Assembly: GCF_040712315.1 (NCBI RefSeq)
Contig: NC_134013.1
Span: 13,551,001 to 13,615,000 of the forward strand
DNA: 64,000 nucleotides
Reading direction: 5' to 3'
From: Castanea sativa
Lineage: Eukaryota > Streptophyta > Magnoliopsida > Fagales > Fagaceae
Below are positions 12,590 to 24,734 of this stretch, one piece after another. The stretch's first letter is position 1, and each line of letters starts with the position of its first letter. The translations under genes and the position numbers were made by a program. Below the pieces are notes generated by a model. The model was not told where the DNA came from. It worked only from the letters and a program-made list of their open reading frames with translations, and made no database searches.

Positions 12590-13560
12590 GGGTTGAATAT
12601 TGATGCCCATTTTTTAGCAAAAGGGCCCAACGACAAAAAAGCCCAACAATATGAGAAAGGTGAAGAAAGAAAATAGCAAAGTAAAGACCACTAAGCCCGA
12701 ATAGCAAGAACAATGGTCCACAAGCCCATAAAATAACAAAGTAGCTCCAAAAAAGTAAACGAACTAAGGAAGCCCCAAAGAATGAAGTAATAAACCCATG
12801 GGAATAATAAGAAATAGGGAGAAAAAAAAAACAAAAAGGGGTCGAAGGGGCCCAAAGAAAGGAATTGGTAAGTGGGATTGGTTTGTGGGCTAATAAACCC
12901 AAAGGTAAAGGATGTGGTAATAAGGCCAGGGAAGCCCAAAGGATTTAGCAAAAGCCCATGGGAATGTGAGAAGTAGGAAAGAATGAAACATGTCAAGGAT
13001 GCCCAAAGAATGAAACGAGCCAAGGATACCCAAGAAATGAAATAGGCCGAGGATGCCCAAAGATTGAAATGGGCTGAGAATTCCCAAGGAATAAAATGGG
13101 TTAGGGAAGCCCAAGATATTGTGTGAATTGATCCAGCAGAAATGTTAGACGGTAGAAATTGAAGGAAGACTTAATATATGTGAAACTAGCATGGCAGACA
13201 CTTCAGCCTGCAAGCCTAGAAGCAATAAGGCAAATAAAGGTGAAACTACTTTTGTCTGGGAATGAGGCATGGCGCGGCCAATACAGGGTAGTGGTGGTGG
13301 TTGGGCAGCCGGCAGACCAGTGAACAATCCTGAAAGGACACCCATAACAGGCCAAAAGTAGTTGAGAGGTAAAAATGATAAACCATGTCATAGCAAGCAG
13401 TATAAAAGGCCATAGATGTGCACAGCAAAAAAAACAACAGGGGAATAGTAGAGGGGGATAAGGAATAACAACGGAAAAGAAAGAACACAAAAGAAAACAC
13501 TTTCCTGCCAGGGCTCTGACTTGTGCACAAGCTGGCCTAGGGTGTGTTTCAGTTAGGTCA
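12590..13560 (-). mobile_element. GGCCCA-rich LTR family, copy 1
   Basis: Reading the minus strand, this segment carries a TATA-like box (CCTTTTATACTGC) near 13410 and then many short blocks of the type CTTTGGGCATCCTTGG and GGGCTTCCCTGGCC. The same ordered blocks occur on the plus strand at 22.1-23.2 kb and 28.2-29.6 kb. Long open frames in this segment are by-products of the low-stop pyrimidine-rich sequence. The outer end near 13560 shares the string CTTGTGCACAA with the end of the 22-23 kb copy. Boundaries are approximate. Confidence 0.6.
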
Positions 13561-13754
13561 GTCCCGACTCTCCTATCCCAAAATCATTGACTCATAGTAT
13601 GACAGGAGCAATTCAGCCCAAAACACAAAAAGGTCCACCACAAAGGTACAAGCTTGCTTTTGTGAGCCAATCTTGGAGCCATGAACTTTATGCCACTACC
13701 ACCTCATACTAATCCCTAAAGATGATGTAGATCAAGTTAGGGAAGAAACAACAT

Positions 13755-13757
<3 letters not shown>

Positions 13758-13849
<92 letters not shown>
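13758..13849. repeat. (GA)n microsatellite, about 92 bp
   Basis: A long, pure GA dinucleotide run bordering the outer side of the LTR family copy. It is followed by AT-rich imperfect tandem strings based on TTTTAAAAAATTACATTG (13850-13912). Confidence 0.95.
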
Positions 13850-13853
<4 letters not shown>

Positions 13854-14769
13854 AAAAAATATATTATTTTAAAAAATTACATTGTTTTAAAAAATTACAT
13901 TGTTTTAAAAGATGTTAACATACAACTTTTAACCGAAGTGGACAGAAGAATTAGATTGACAACAAGCTTGATGAACTTTAAGGATAAAAATGACAAAAAT
14001 AAATACAAAAATGACAATCAATTTAAAAAAAAAAGAAGTAACTTTAGATTTTAACCATTTTTTTAATACTCACATCTATATAATGATTTATGTAGGAGAA
14101 AACGGAAATTCAAAAGTTGCAATTAGCTATGATTTACCACTTCTTTTTTTTTTTACTTAATTTGATGTGCTTCAAGAAACTCATCAAGCAATTGATATTT
14201 TTTATGCATAACTTCTAAGTGTTCCAAAAAAGACCCTCTGTCGTGGGTTTTCTCAACCATTTTGTTCAAATACAAAAAAGAGCATAATTATTATTTTATT
14301 ATCGACTAGGTAATGAATTAGGTTAGGTTTGGGTTCAAATAATCACTGGTATAAATATGCAAAACAAAGAATGCCATATCACCTACTTAGCAAAAATAGG
14401 TCACCTACTTGGTTGAACCTCCGCAATATAACGATATTAGTTCCCAAATTGATGCCAACCAATACCCTTGATCTAAGCATGAGAAACTAGTAGAGATGTG
14501 AACCAATTAGGATATGAGATCAATGCCAATGGTTACAAGTCATTACTTGCATTTAATAAACTGTTCTCCATCAGTAACTACCTAAAACAATCTTCAAAAA
14601 GGAGAATTCTCAAAAAAGAAGGTAGATACTAAATCCATTCTTCTTCTCTAGAACAACACAACCCGATTGCTAATTTAAGCATCGAAACACTGATAGTCAA
14701 CATCACACTAATGTCCTCTAGTTTTTTTTTTGGTAGTCAATGTTGCAACCAAAAGTTTCATCAACCTGG

Positions 14770-14773
<4 letters not shown>

Positions 14774-14811
<38 letters not shown>

Positions 14812-14813
14812 TC
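14774..14813. repeat. (CT)n microsatellite
   Basis: A CT dinucleotide run of about 40 bp with a single interruption near its right end. Confidence 0.9.
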
Positions 14814-15729
14814 AAAGTAAAACTTTGGTAATAATGTTTTTTTAATTGATTTGGCCATCTAATGCATCATAGATTTGAGTGAAAGTTCGAAGAGTTTTAA
14901 ATTCAGGATTGTGGAGTGTATATCAATTGTATTTTCAAAATTTTAAACCTAAAACATGTTATTAGACCAACAAGAATCTGCAGTTTTTATTTGGCAATAA
15001 GCAGATGTTCTTGAATTCACGTGTAGTAAACCTAAGAAGCCAAACTTAAGAAGTCAATCAAGGTAAACAAATAAAAGGGTCAAGATCAAATCTTCAGCTT
15101 GTGCAACTCTTGGAACCTTTGAAGTGTGAATAAACTCTAAGATGGGAGTCTAAAAATTAAGATTTGTTACTTCTTGCAGTATCTAGAGCCTCATTCTACA
15201 ATGACAACTGCAGTATATTCTTTTCTCTTGGACTTGCACAAGAATGGTTTTGCGGGTGACCATATTTTATTTTTAGGTATGTTCAGCTTGAAAAAATGGT
15301 AATACAGTAAAATCCAAGTGATTGGTACTTCGGCAATGGCCAATATGGTTTCTGCCTGGTATTTGCTGGCTAATTGCACATGTAGTAAATTATGTTTGTC
15401 CACCTTTATTTTTAAAATTATTTATATAATATCAAACATCAGATATCAATTATTGAAATCCAAATTACCCACCACAAGATTACTTTGTTAAAGGGTGAGG
15501 TAACGGGTGAGGATTGAAGAATATCACCTTATAAATTTGTGCAAGTGAATGAAGTATCAATAATATGATGTCTATTTTCTTCTGGTTAAAATCTGCTCCG
15601 ACCTCCCCTCCCTACGCTTGGAAGTTGGAACTCTAGTGACTTTCAAATTGTTCAATTGACCAGCCCCAAATTAAGGCCATCACAAACATTATGTTCATTT
15701 ATACATCATTACTTATATGTATCGTTTTT

Positions 15730-15751
15730 TTTTTCCTCAAAAATAAATATA
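15730..15751 (-). mobile_element. Candidate tail-only micro-insertion
   Basis: A 22-bp segment beginning with a T-run lies between two copies of TATATGTATCGTTTTT (15714-15729 and 15752-15767). It is the weakest member of the class because the surroundings are AT-rich and low in complexity. Confidence 0.35.
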
Positions 15752-16378
15752 TATATGTATCGTTTTTAATCCAATTTTCAGAAGATGTCAATGTTATATT
15801 ATATATGAGGATTATCAGGCAATAGCCTTAGAATTCCAGACCAATACCATATTTGCATCTCGAGGTCCAAACCTCTTGCCTCATTCCCCGAGTAAAACAT
15901 ACATATTATCATCCTCATATATCAAAGCCAAAAATTCACTTTCGCATTAAAGCCCACTTTGATTATTATATCCCTTCTACAGTAAAATTTCCAGATATTG
16001 TCATAAGTTAACCTGTGCAAAGGCCTTATGATCACTAGGATTTTCATCTGAATTAAACAACTAACCAACATGTTTCCCATCAAAGTACACTTTGATTTTA
16101 TATTGCTCTACAGAAAAAAATTTCGTATATTGTCATGATCTCTAGGATTCCCATCTGAATTAAATAACTAACCATCTTGTAGAAATCCAATAGACAAAGT
16201 CACTTCAAGTAAATGTAATATTACTAGATAATTACTAAAAGTATGCTAAAATCATCACTTGCATCCAAAGCAATTTTAGAAGCAACATATATATACATAT
16301 AAAAGAAATACATATACAAGAGGACCCCTAGAAGTGAGTGATTAACTTACATCAATTCAAGGCTTCAGGCTCCAATAT

Positions 16379-17620
16379 TTAGCATGGATTGGGTGAAACC
16401 CAAAGTGGAGGCCAATGCAACTGAGAATGTGAATTGGGGTGGTAACATGGCAAAGCTTCAATACTTCCATCGCATAAATTAAAGATCCCTATATCATAAT
16501 CTCGAAAAGCACCATCATAATTCGATTCACAGTAATCATCCGTGTAATAGATACAATTCCCTAAACATCCCCGGAAATCCGAAGCCGACAACGACAACGA
16601 AGAATTCTCTCCAACGAACAACATTCGATCACCCAAGTCCCAAACCCTCTCCCACATCGGTGGCCCTCTGCTAAAATCCATTCTAAAAACCTCAAACTGC
16701 ACCGTTTTGTAGAACACAGTGGGACTGTTGTAAGGGTCACCACCGTCTTCGTATCCAAGATCCAAGTACCGTGTAACCAACAACAAATCGTCCCCAGAAT
16801 TCACCAGGTATTGCATATCGCCCCCGAATTGTCTCGGGGTTTCGAATCTTTTGATAATCGAAACGCGCGGCGAGTTCTCACCGTGTACATCGCACACAGC
16901 AATACCGCCGCTCTTGTCCACCGCGTAGAATAGGTCGTTATAGTATATCACATCCTCGCAGAAAGACCTTGCGTCGTGTATGAAAGTCCAAGCTTGATCG
17001 CCATTCTTACAGAAGACTAAATCGCCGGTTTGATTGAGAATCGCCAGCGCGATGAAGTTGGTATTTAGAGCAGGACTCGAGGAGAGGACGAGTTTTTTGA
17101 TGAAAGAGTCGCGCATTTCTTTCAAACTGCGGCGGTAGATGTTTCCAGACAAGGATCGGAGGGCGTATTCTTTGCCGATCTCGGAGTAGTTGAAGGTGAC
17201 AACGTTGGGGAAAGTGAAGAGAGGAGGCAAATTGAGCTTGGCTCGAGTGAGAGGGTTAAGGAGAAGAATTGTGGGGGTTTCGTCGAGGATTATGAGCCAG
17301 CCGTGTGAAGAGCCACATCGGCGTTTAAGGTGGGAAGCAGCTTCGGGGAGGTTGAGGAGGTGGATTTTGTGGTCGGAGAGGTCGAGGAAAGGTCGGTGGG
17401 ATTGAGACTGGGATTGTTGGGAGAGTGGGAGCATTAGCCATGGGAGTTGAGGAGGGAGGTGGTGAGGGATCTTTGGGACAGAGATTCGCCACGTGTGACA
17501 TACGGCTTGGAATCGGAGGTAGTCGGTGTAAATTGTGAGATTCTTGGATATTGTTTCCAGGATGTCTCGCGGGAGTCGGGTCCAGTCAACCGCCATTTCT
17601 TCTACTTCCATGGAATTCAT
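16379..17620 (-). CDS. F-box protein with DUF295/KIB-type beta-propeller domain
   Basis: An intact, intronless 413-residue frame. The N-terminus carries an F-box at about residues 13-50 (WTRLPRDILETISKNLTIYTDYLRFQAVCHTWR), which in known relatives binds SKP1 and places the protein in an SCF ubiquitin ligase. Residues 70-400 have the DUF295 layout: GWLIILDE, LLNPLTRAKLNLPP, YYNDLFYAVDKSGGIAVCDV, LLLVTRYLDLGYED, VFRMDFSRGPPMWERVWDLGDRMLFVG, GNCIYYTDD and the ending IEALPCYHPNSHSQLHWPPLWVSPNPC. This resembles SKIP23/KIB-type F-box proteins, which are numerous and often of unknown substrate. A second Met at residue 4 or 9 could serve as start; the first was chosen as the longest. A LINE fragment lies about 170 bp upstream of the start codon, inside the probable promoter. 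Confidence 0.9.
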   Translation of the reverse strand: MNSMEVEEMAVDWTRLPRDILETISKNLTIYTDYLRFQAVCHTWRISVPKIPHHLPPQLPWLMLPLSQQSQSQSHRPFLDLSDHKIHLLNLPEAASHLKRRCGSSHGWLIILDETPTILLLNPLTRAKLNLPPLFTFPNVVTFNYSEIGKEYALRSLSGNIYRRSLKEMRDSFIKKLVLSSSPALNTNFIALAILNQTGDLVFCKNGDQAWTFIHDARSFCEDVIYYNDLFYAVDKSGGIAVCDVHGENSPRVSIIKRFETPRQFGGDMQYLVNSGDDLLLVTRYLDLGYEDGGDPYNSPTVFYKTVQFEVFRMDFSRGPPMWERVWDLGDRMLFVGENSSLSLSASDFRGCLGNCIYYTDDYCESNYDGAFRDYDIGIFNLCDGSIEALPCYHPNSHSQLHWPPLWVSPNPC

Positions 17621-17784
17621 GTTTTTCCAGGAATTCCGATTCTCACTCAGACTAATTTGGAATCTCAGAGACTCCTCCTAATCCCATCAATATTCAATGC
17701 CCCGTAACAACCGATACTGACCTCGAAGAGGCCCATTGCTGACGCTAGCGGTGAGAATTGCATTGACTCTATGCCCTTCAAAAA

Positions 17785-18072
17785 ATAAAAAAATATTTAT
17801 TTTTTTCTGAACAACCTCATTTTATTGCAAAGAAGGCCGAAACCAACCAGCTTTGGGCCCCAACCCATCTCCTTCCAGTCCAGAGCTTGAGCTACAATAG
17901 CAGGAGGGCAAGAGAGGGGAATAGGCCCAGATTTATGCCAGAAGGCAGCCCAAAAGGCTAAGAGATGGGCTGAAGAATTGCCCTCTCTTCTAACAAAAGA
18001 GAAAGATACATCCTCAAAAATATTTATAGTAGAAAGGATATCATTCACAATTACATCAATAGACCACTTCAC
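17785..18072 (-). pseudogene. LINE RNase H C-terminal fragment
   Basis: The minus-strand frame contains NDILSTINIFEDVSFSFVRREGNSSAHLLAFWA and IPLSCPPAIVAQAL. This is the usual end of the RNase H-like domain (RVT_3) of plant non-LTR retrotransposons. It is 5'-truncated (only about 90 residues remain) and followed on the minus strand by an A-rich stretch at 17785-17805 that may be the old poly(A) tail. I could not see a clear target duplication. Confidence 0.75.
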
Positions 18073-19452
18073 AAATGCTTATTGTTTGCTTGCATTTCTT
18101 GTTGCCTAACTTATATACGATTCTTTTGCCTCTCAATTCCTAAAAAGAAAAAGAAATGTTATGTCCACAACATTTTAATAAATTCTAGGTAGTAGTACTG
18201 AAACTATTTTCTTTTTTACTCATCAATAACAGGCTAAGTAACAATCTTGTACCTAAACTTTATTGTGAAAATATTGTAAACGTGCATTTCTCATTGTCAA
18301 AAGCTTCATTTGTGAATTTAACACCCACAGAATTTTGCTTCTGCTATTTTGTGTAATATGAAGACATTACCAAATTAGTTGTGTTTTTTTATTCTCCAGC
18401 TCTAACGTTTTCTTTGTTACTTGATGAATTAAAGCATGAAAGATGATGTATCAATGTATCATGCCTCTGCAGTGTAATCCAAGTGCTTCACAGTAAGTTT
18501 GACCATGCGAATATGTTTTCTGCCTACTACTTGATGGCTACTTGCATTTGTGAGAAATTGCCTGTCTTCAATATATTATTTGAACATGATATTGATGTAA
18601 TGTTGAAATCCATTTATCCATTACAAATATTACCTTATTACAACTCATACAGTTATACATCTGTGGCGCATAAAAGATAGAATATGATATTTTCGATGTT
18701 GAAATCTTGATTTTGCCTCTGGTGTTTACCCGGTTCTAGTGCTCACAATACACGCTTTGGCCTCTCCACTCCTGGAGGCTTAATCATCCTAAACAAAAGT
18801 ACCAAGCAAAATGATATCCAAAATGCTCAACTAGCATTAGGCTCCTCTAATTATCCAACCATCTAAACCACAAAAAGGGTGGGAAAGAAAAGGTTACAAA
18901 AACTTATACATACCGAAGGAGCAGGCCTCAGATTTTTTCCCCCCCTTTTCAAACAATAATTTTGAGCAATAATTTTGGTGGCACATGCAAGGCATGTGTT
19001 TGTTTCTTTTTTCTCCAAAAAATTACTAATGAAGCTTTAGGAGAATGGCTTAACAAAGCTAAAATGAGTAAAATTTTGCATCATGAATTTTCTCAAAAAA
19101 CATATTCAGCTTCATGAAAATGCCAGAAATGAAGAAACTGAAAAAAGATGCTGCAGAAAATTTTCCCAAGAATTCGAAAAAACCAATAAATTCCCAAGTA
19201 TATCAAACATCCATATGCTATAAAAGAACCACCAACAGCTGCAGTAATCCTATCAAAACTTGTCAATAATCATATAAATTATGTAAATGGATTACCTCAA
19301 ATGATGAACTGAAAACAGAACACGTATTGGGGTCATACATTCAACACATGTGATTGTTTTTCCAGATGATCAATTAGTATATGAATATTGTAAATAAGGG
19401 CACGCATAAAAGTCAATGCAGTGCTCCAAATCATCTTTTCTGCAGTGCCAAT
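18073..19452. other. Intergenic spacer and 3' region of the pseudouridine synthase gene
   Basis: No gene is supported. The right part should contain the 3' untranslated region of the minus-strand pseudouridine synthase gene ending at 19453. Short open frames here (for example 18483-18680) have no recognisable domain. Confidence 0.6.
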
Positions 19453-21094
19453 TCACTCAGCCATGTTCACTACTTCAGTACTTTTCCCATTACTGGTGTC
19501 TTCATTGTTGTCAACGCGTAAATCTGGATAATTCCGATGGTTCAGAGAATGCAACCAAAGGGCCACAGCTCCCTCTTTATGCTCTGTTGATGCAATATGA
19601 GAGTAGATTTGCTTCATTTTGAATTCTTCTGCCTCTTCTTCATATGCTTTCATTGACACCTCTTCATGAGTGTCTTTCCACTTCTGGTTATATGAGCTAA
19701 AGAGGCATTCCTCCAAGAACAAACCAACCTCAGGAGCCGTAGGCACATTAATGTTCACATCCCTGCAATTTTTTTTTTTTTTTTTGGTACATAATGTTAT
19801 GAGAATCACATTGTAAGTTTTCAAACAAAAATGCAAGCAATAAATACAAAGAAGGGAGCACTTACTTTTGAAAAGCTTTTTCTATCAATGACTCCGGAGC
19901 ACAATTCCTCATGATAGCCACCGCAAGCCCAATCATTTTACGAATCTGATGAAGCATGAAGCTCTGTCCCACAACCTCACACTTGACAAATTCAATGCCC
20001 TCAACCGTAACCACAGTGTTTGCTTCGAATGAAATGATAAAGCGCTTCGCAGCAGGGTCCTCAGCTTTCGTTCTGGTGGTGAAGTTATGGAAGTTATGAG
20101 TCCCCACGTAATGCATCAAAATTCCACTAAACCTCTCCCTCTCCTTCTCACCATAACAAAACCCACTTCCCTTTGCACCCTTCTCCTCTCCATTTGCTTT
20201 TTCATCAGTACCCTCATTCTGGTCAGAACTTACGGTTTCAACCACAATTTCAGAAACTTCCTTGTGATCTACAACCTTAGGTTCCTCCATAGATTCAGAA
20301 TTTGACTTATCAGCATCACCGTTTTCAACAGAACCCCTATTTTCATTGTTAACATTAGATTCTACTCTTGCATCCTCACTGTTCGACGAAATGCCTGACT
20401 CAGGACTCACAGGTTTAAACTCAAAACTACGCTTACCCATTATACCTACGACCTTACGGCCTCTCTCGGAGCATTCTAAACACTTAACAAGCTCATTCCC
20501 AGACCCTACACTAGCCAAAACGCTCTCTCTATCAGGATGCGAAGAGGAATCAAGGGCAAACACAGGTAGCAAATACACATACCTCCTTCGATCGCAAAAC
20601 TTCTTGGCATTAAACGACGCCGTCACCCGCTTGAACCCAAAGATCCGAATCTGAGGGGAGAGATTCGAATTGAGCCGCTCGACGAGACCCGGCGGGTCGA
20701 TATAGAACCTGCCCGAGACTACTTGACCCACGGCGCTGACACCCTTATCGGTTCGGGCCGAGCGAGCCCAGTCGTAGCGTTTCGGGTTGTTTCGATCCTG
20801 TTCGGGCACCGCACCGGAGAGGAAGAGCGCTTCTTCGAGGTCGGATTCGATGGTTTTGGCACCTGGGTTCTTTTGCATGCCTTGGTAGCCCACGCCACAG
20901 TAGGCGAAGAAGATCGCGATTTTGCGGCGCTTGTATCTTTGCTTTTTGGGGCTTGTGGTGGTGGTGGTGGTGGTAGTGTCTTCGTCGTCCGAAGTGGTGG
21001 TGGTGGACATTTTAAGCTTTTTGGGTTCGGGTTCTTGTTGTGGTGGTGGCGGTGGTGGAGGAGATATTGTGGTTTTTGAATCTGGGCTTTCCAT
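19453..21094 (-). CDS. tRNA pseudouridine synthase, TruA/PUS1 family
   Basis: Two coding exons: 21094-19866 and 19762-19453. The intron has a consensus donor (GTAAGT) and acceptor (TTGCAG preceded by a long pyrimidine tract on the coding strand). The joined product is 512 residues. Residues 1-55 are Pro/Thr/Lys-rich with basic clusters (KKQRYKRRK) that could act as a nuclear signal. The TruA core follows: KIAIFFAYCGVGYQGMQKNPGAKTIE at about 58-83 and the catalytic motif ARTDKGVSA with the essential Asp at about residue 116. Then comes FNAKKFCDRRRYVYLLP, an acidic low-complexity insert at about 220-320, and HNFHNFTTRTKAEDPAAKRFI and FMLHQIRKMIGLAVAIMR near 340-400. Exon 2 supplies the C-terminal tail. 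Family members isomerise uridine to pseudouridine in tRNA, often at several positions, in nucleus, cytoplasm or organelles; the compartment here is inferred. Confidence 0.92.
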
Positions 21095-21949
21095 TTTCAG
21101 TGGTTTGTGTGGGGTTTAGACAAGGTGGCTGTCGATGTATCCATTACGGTTTTTTTGAGTGTCGAGGTTTGTGTTCTACACTCGCTTCTATACCCTCATA
21201 AAACCCTAGGATGAAAACAAATTTAAAAATTAAATAAAGATTTTGGCGAAGAAATGATCGAATAGCCAATATCTCAATAGCATGAGTGGAGGGGTCACAA
21301 AAATCTAAGGTGTAAATGAATTCGTTTAAGAGCAATTCGGCATGCTGTAAAATGATTAATAAATGAGTTAATATCATGTTAACATTCTTAACAAGTAATC
21401 AATCCAATATGATTCATATGATAAAAAAATAAAAATAAAAATAAAAAATCAATTTTCTTTAATATAAACCTGAATTATAAATATATTTGATTGACTAAAA
21501 GAATTTTTAATGGTTAGTGTACACTTCATAAATCAAATACTGGCCAAGGCCCACTTAAGTTAGGCCCAATCAAGTCGTACCAAACAAGTGATGGAGGGTC
21601 CAAGGATGGTATAGTACAAATCGACCAAAGGCATCACCAAGAACATTACATAATGCCTTGGGGATATCCGTTAGCCGAGCATAGATTTGGAGGTTGGCAC
21701 AAGTTCCAATAGAGTCAATTCAGAAATGTGCAGTAGGTCCCATCCGATTAGGAATATAGGTCAAAATAGGGCCATCTTTTTGGGAAAACTCGTCATTCAT
21801 GATGACAAACCCACTAAGGGAAGGATATAAAAAGGGGAAGAGAAGGTGTGAGATGGGGGTTGGAAAATCTGGGGGGAGAGAAAGAGAGAGTGATACACAA
21901 GAGGAAAAAAGAGAGATATAGTTAAAGAGAAGGAATCTCAGTACATAGC
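21095..21949. other. Upstream region of the pseudouridine synthase gene and retroelement leader
   Basis: The first 100 bp or so should hold the 5' untranslated region and promoter of the minus-strand gene. From about 21540 the sequence changes to GC-richer, LTR-like material with a plus-strand TATA-like box (GATATAAAAAGGGG, about 21825-21840), followed by purine-rich sequence. No coding region is supported. Confidence 0.45.
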
Positions 21950-23260
21950 CTGAGACTCCACGAAAAACACAGAGGAGGATAAGATTCGAGTTGGGTCACA
22001 AACTCCTTTGTGACCCATAGTGGATAACCTCGCAGGAGGGTCCTATTGTAGAAATTACCCACTTTGAAAGAATGAGCCTGAATGACTTATGCCCCAAAGA
22101 AGATCCTTAATCCTTAATAAAGGGTAGGCTTTTAGAGGGAGAGAAGTGATTAGCTTATTGGTGCATATCTGTCATCTGACTCTTGCCCACTACTCTTGTA
22201 TTGGCTGAGTACAAGTTGGTGATGTCTAAGCCTTGTGCGTGCTCCACTTCCATGTGTGTCCAAAGCTTGTCTGCTGCTCATGTGTTTGCCATGGCCTGGA
22301 TGCTCGCCTGTTTGTTCTGCCGCCCATTCTTAACTTCTTGTGGTGTGAACTAATTTCTGAGCTCTCATTCTTTATGGCTTGCTTCTTACGAGGGCTGGGC
22401 TTTGCTTGATTGTGTGATTTTCTCTTCTTAACCCACTCCCTGTTTCTTCTATGGATTTGCTAGCATTCCTATCATGTCATTCTGTTATTCTTGCCGTGGT
22501 GTTATTTAATCCGTGCTTACCGAACCTCTTTTAGGCCTGCTGTATGTTTTTTTTTTTGTTTTACTTAATTACAATGACCCCATATTTTCATTGGGTCTGC
22601 ACTCATGCTATTTCGGGCCCTCTTGACCCAATTTTATTGCTCACAGGCTTCCTTGGCCCATTTCTTTTCCTTGGGCATCCTCGGCCCATTCCTTTTCCTT
22701 AGGCATCCTCGGCCCATTCTAATTCTGTATTCCCATAGGCTATTGCTAATTCTTTTTGGGCTTCCTCAACCCAAACTTCCGCATCCTTTTCCTTTAGGAG
22801 TTTATGGGCTTGCCATTACCCTCTTACTTACTTAATTCATTTACTTCGGGCCTCTTTGGCTCATTCCTGCTTACTTTCTATTTTCTCATAGTGCCCATGG
22901 ATTTATTTCTTCTTCCTCTAGGCTCTTTTAAGCCCACTTGATTCATTTGAGGCCCATTTATTATTTTCTAGGCCTATGACCCAGTATTCCTGCCATTCGG
23001 ACATAATGGTTTTTTTCCTATAATTTACCAACTCTTTTCTACCCATTGTGGTGGGTCTTTTGTGATTTTTGGGCTAGACTGCCTCCTGCTACACTAGACC
23101 CAAGTGTTCTGGATAAGGGAGTTGGGACCGGCCCAATTGCAACTCACTTTGATCTGGCTTGTGCACAAACTGTACCTCGTATGTCGAAATTTTAGTCACA
23201 TGCCCATGAAAAGCGAGGTTGCTACAGAAAGGTTATGGCAGATAAATGCAATAAAACAAT
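21950..23260 (+). mobile_element. GGCCCA-rich LTR family, copy 2
   Basis: It carries the same ordered blocks as the copies at 12.6-13.6 kb (reverse strand) and 28.0-29.6 kb: CCACTACTC.TGTATTGGCT, GTGCTCCACTTCCA, repeated TTGGGCATCCTCGGCCCATT, ATTCCCATAGGCTATTGC. Compared with the 28-29 kb copy it lacks roughly 450 bp around its promoter part, a probable deletion. It ends with strings shared with the outer end of copy 1 (CTTGTGCACAA). Boundaries are approximate. Confidence 0.55.
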
Positions 23261-24470
23261 GATAACAGGAATACGTTATTGTTAGACAAAAATAAGTAAA
23301 AAATATATAATTAAAGCAAGGGAAAAGAACACATTATAAGTGCAATGGTAAAGACGATAGCAATAATTGGTAAAATTAAAGAAGAAAAGATTAGTTTGCA
23401 GCGCTCGGTTTCGTCACGGGACTAAGGCCAAGGAGGGAACCACTTTCTCAATGTGGGTAACCTCGTAGGAGGATCCTGCTATGAAAATTACACACTTTGA
23501 GGAAACGGGTCTGAATGGCTTGTGCCCAAACGAGTTCTTTATTTCTAATAGAGAGTATGCTTTTAGAGGGAGAGAAGGAAAAAAAGTCTATTGGTTGTGA
23601 GCGACCGCGACCCCGACCCGCCACTTTTTCTTAAACTAGGCCTAACCCGCACGAACGGGTGGGATCGTGATGCTCAAAATGTCGAATTCACTATAAAATG
23701 TACTCCTCCTAGTGTTGACACCCCATTTTACAACTTACATTTAACCAACCGGTAGATCTTCAGATTTGTGATACAAAACAAATCTTGATGCTCTAACGAT
23801 CATAATAATATGCCATAGGTTTTGATCGAACCACCTGATCAAAAGTTATCATACAATCAATTTTCAATGATCATGGCTCACCTACACGATGGGTCCAATC
23901 ATGTTCTATCTTAAAAACTTAATTTTGATTGCTTCCAACAAGAATTAATTCAAAATTAATTAAGTGCGAATTTTGATTGGATTTCATTTTATTTATTTAT
24001 TTATTTATTTAAAAATAAAAAAATGTTTTCCTTTATGGCATCTTTTCTGCTCTTTTGAAAAACAATTTGGAGAGAGAAAGATATGATCCACAAAAAATTT
24101 TTAAGAAAAAAATAAGCAGAAAAATGCTCAAAAAACGTTATTATCTTTAGCAGAAACTTGAATCGCATTTTTGGCTTGAAAAACGTTGAAATTTGATTTT
24201 CCCTATTTTTGGAAAAGTTGTAGAGAATTAAATTTCTTTTCAAAAAACACCAATCCCAAATCAATTGGAATTTTGAGAAAAAATTTATGGCCAAAATACG
24301 AAACAGGTGCAGAAGATAACACAAATTCAGCATCATCTTCAACTTCCTTTCAAAATTCAAATGGGGATCAACACCAAATCCGTTCCAGCTCATTCAAACA
24401 GGTTTATCTCCTCCATTAGCTTCAGAAGAAAGCTAATAACTTAGCTTTAAAGCTAAGCCATCCATTCCCC

Positions 24471-24478
24471 TATAAATA
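24471..24478 (+). promoter_or_regulatory. TATA box of solo LTR A
   Basis: CCCCTATAAATAGAG sits in a context typical of a plant polymerase II core promoter. The equivalent in LTR B near 26915 (CTATTTATAAGG on the plus strand) is altered. If still active it would transcribe rightward into the inverted LTR B and could produce hairpin RNA. Confidence 0.5.
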
Positions 24479-24734
24479 GAGAAGACCTCTTCCATTTTCT
24501 AGACCCCGAATTCCCTCTAGAGAGCTAGTGAGAAAGCAGAAAATAAAAGCTGTTGTGCAACCATTGTTCTTACTTTGGTTGTAATTGAGTACTTCCTTGC
24601 TTTCTCCCTAACTCTTTAAGTGATCACTTCTCCCTTTTAATTTATGTTCTATGTTGATAAGTAGTTAATTATGTTCTTAACTTTCTACACATGCTTGAAT
24701 AAATGTTTAACAAGTCATTATTTGTTTCCTTCAT

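Larger units (their letters stand above)
13850..16378. other. Intergenic spacer
   Basis: AT-rich sequence with no supported gene. It holds a (CT)n run at 14774-14813 and a candidate micro-insertion at 15730-15751. A 70-codon minus-strand frame at 15191-15403 has no recognisable domain. The 3' untranslated region of the F-box gene should lie just below 16379. Confidence 0.6.

Noticed and set aside
20723..21119. Plus-strand frames opposite the pseudouridine synthase exon 1
   Set aside because: They are shadows of the Pro/Thr-rich N-terminus on the other strand.
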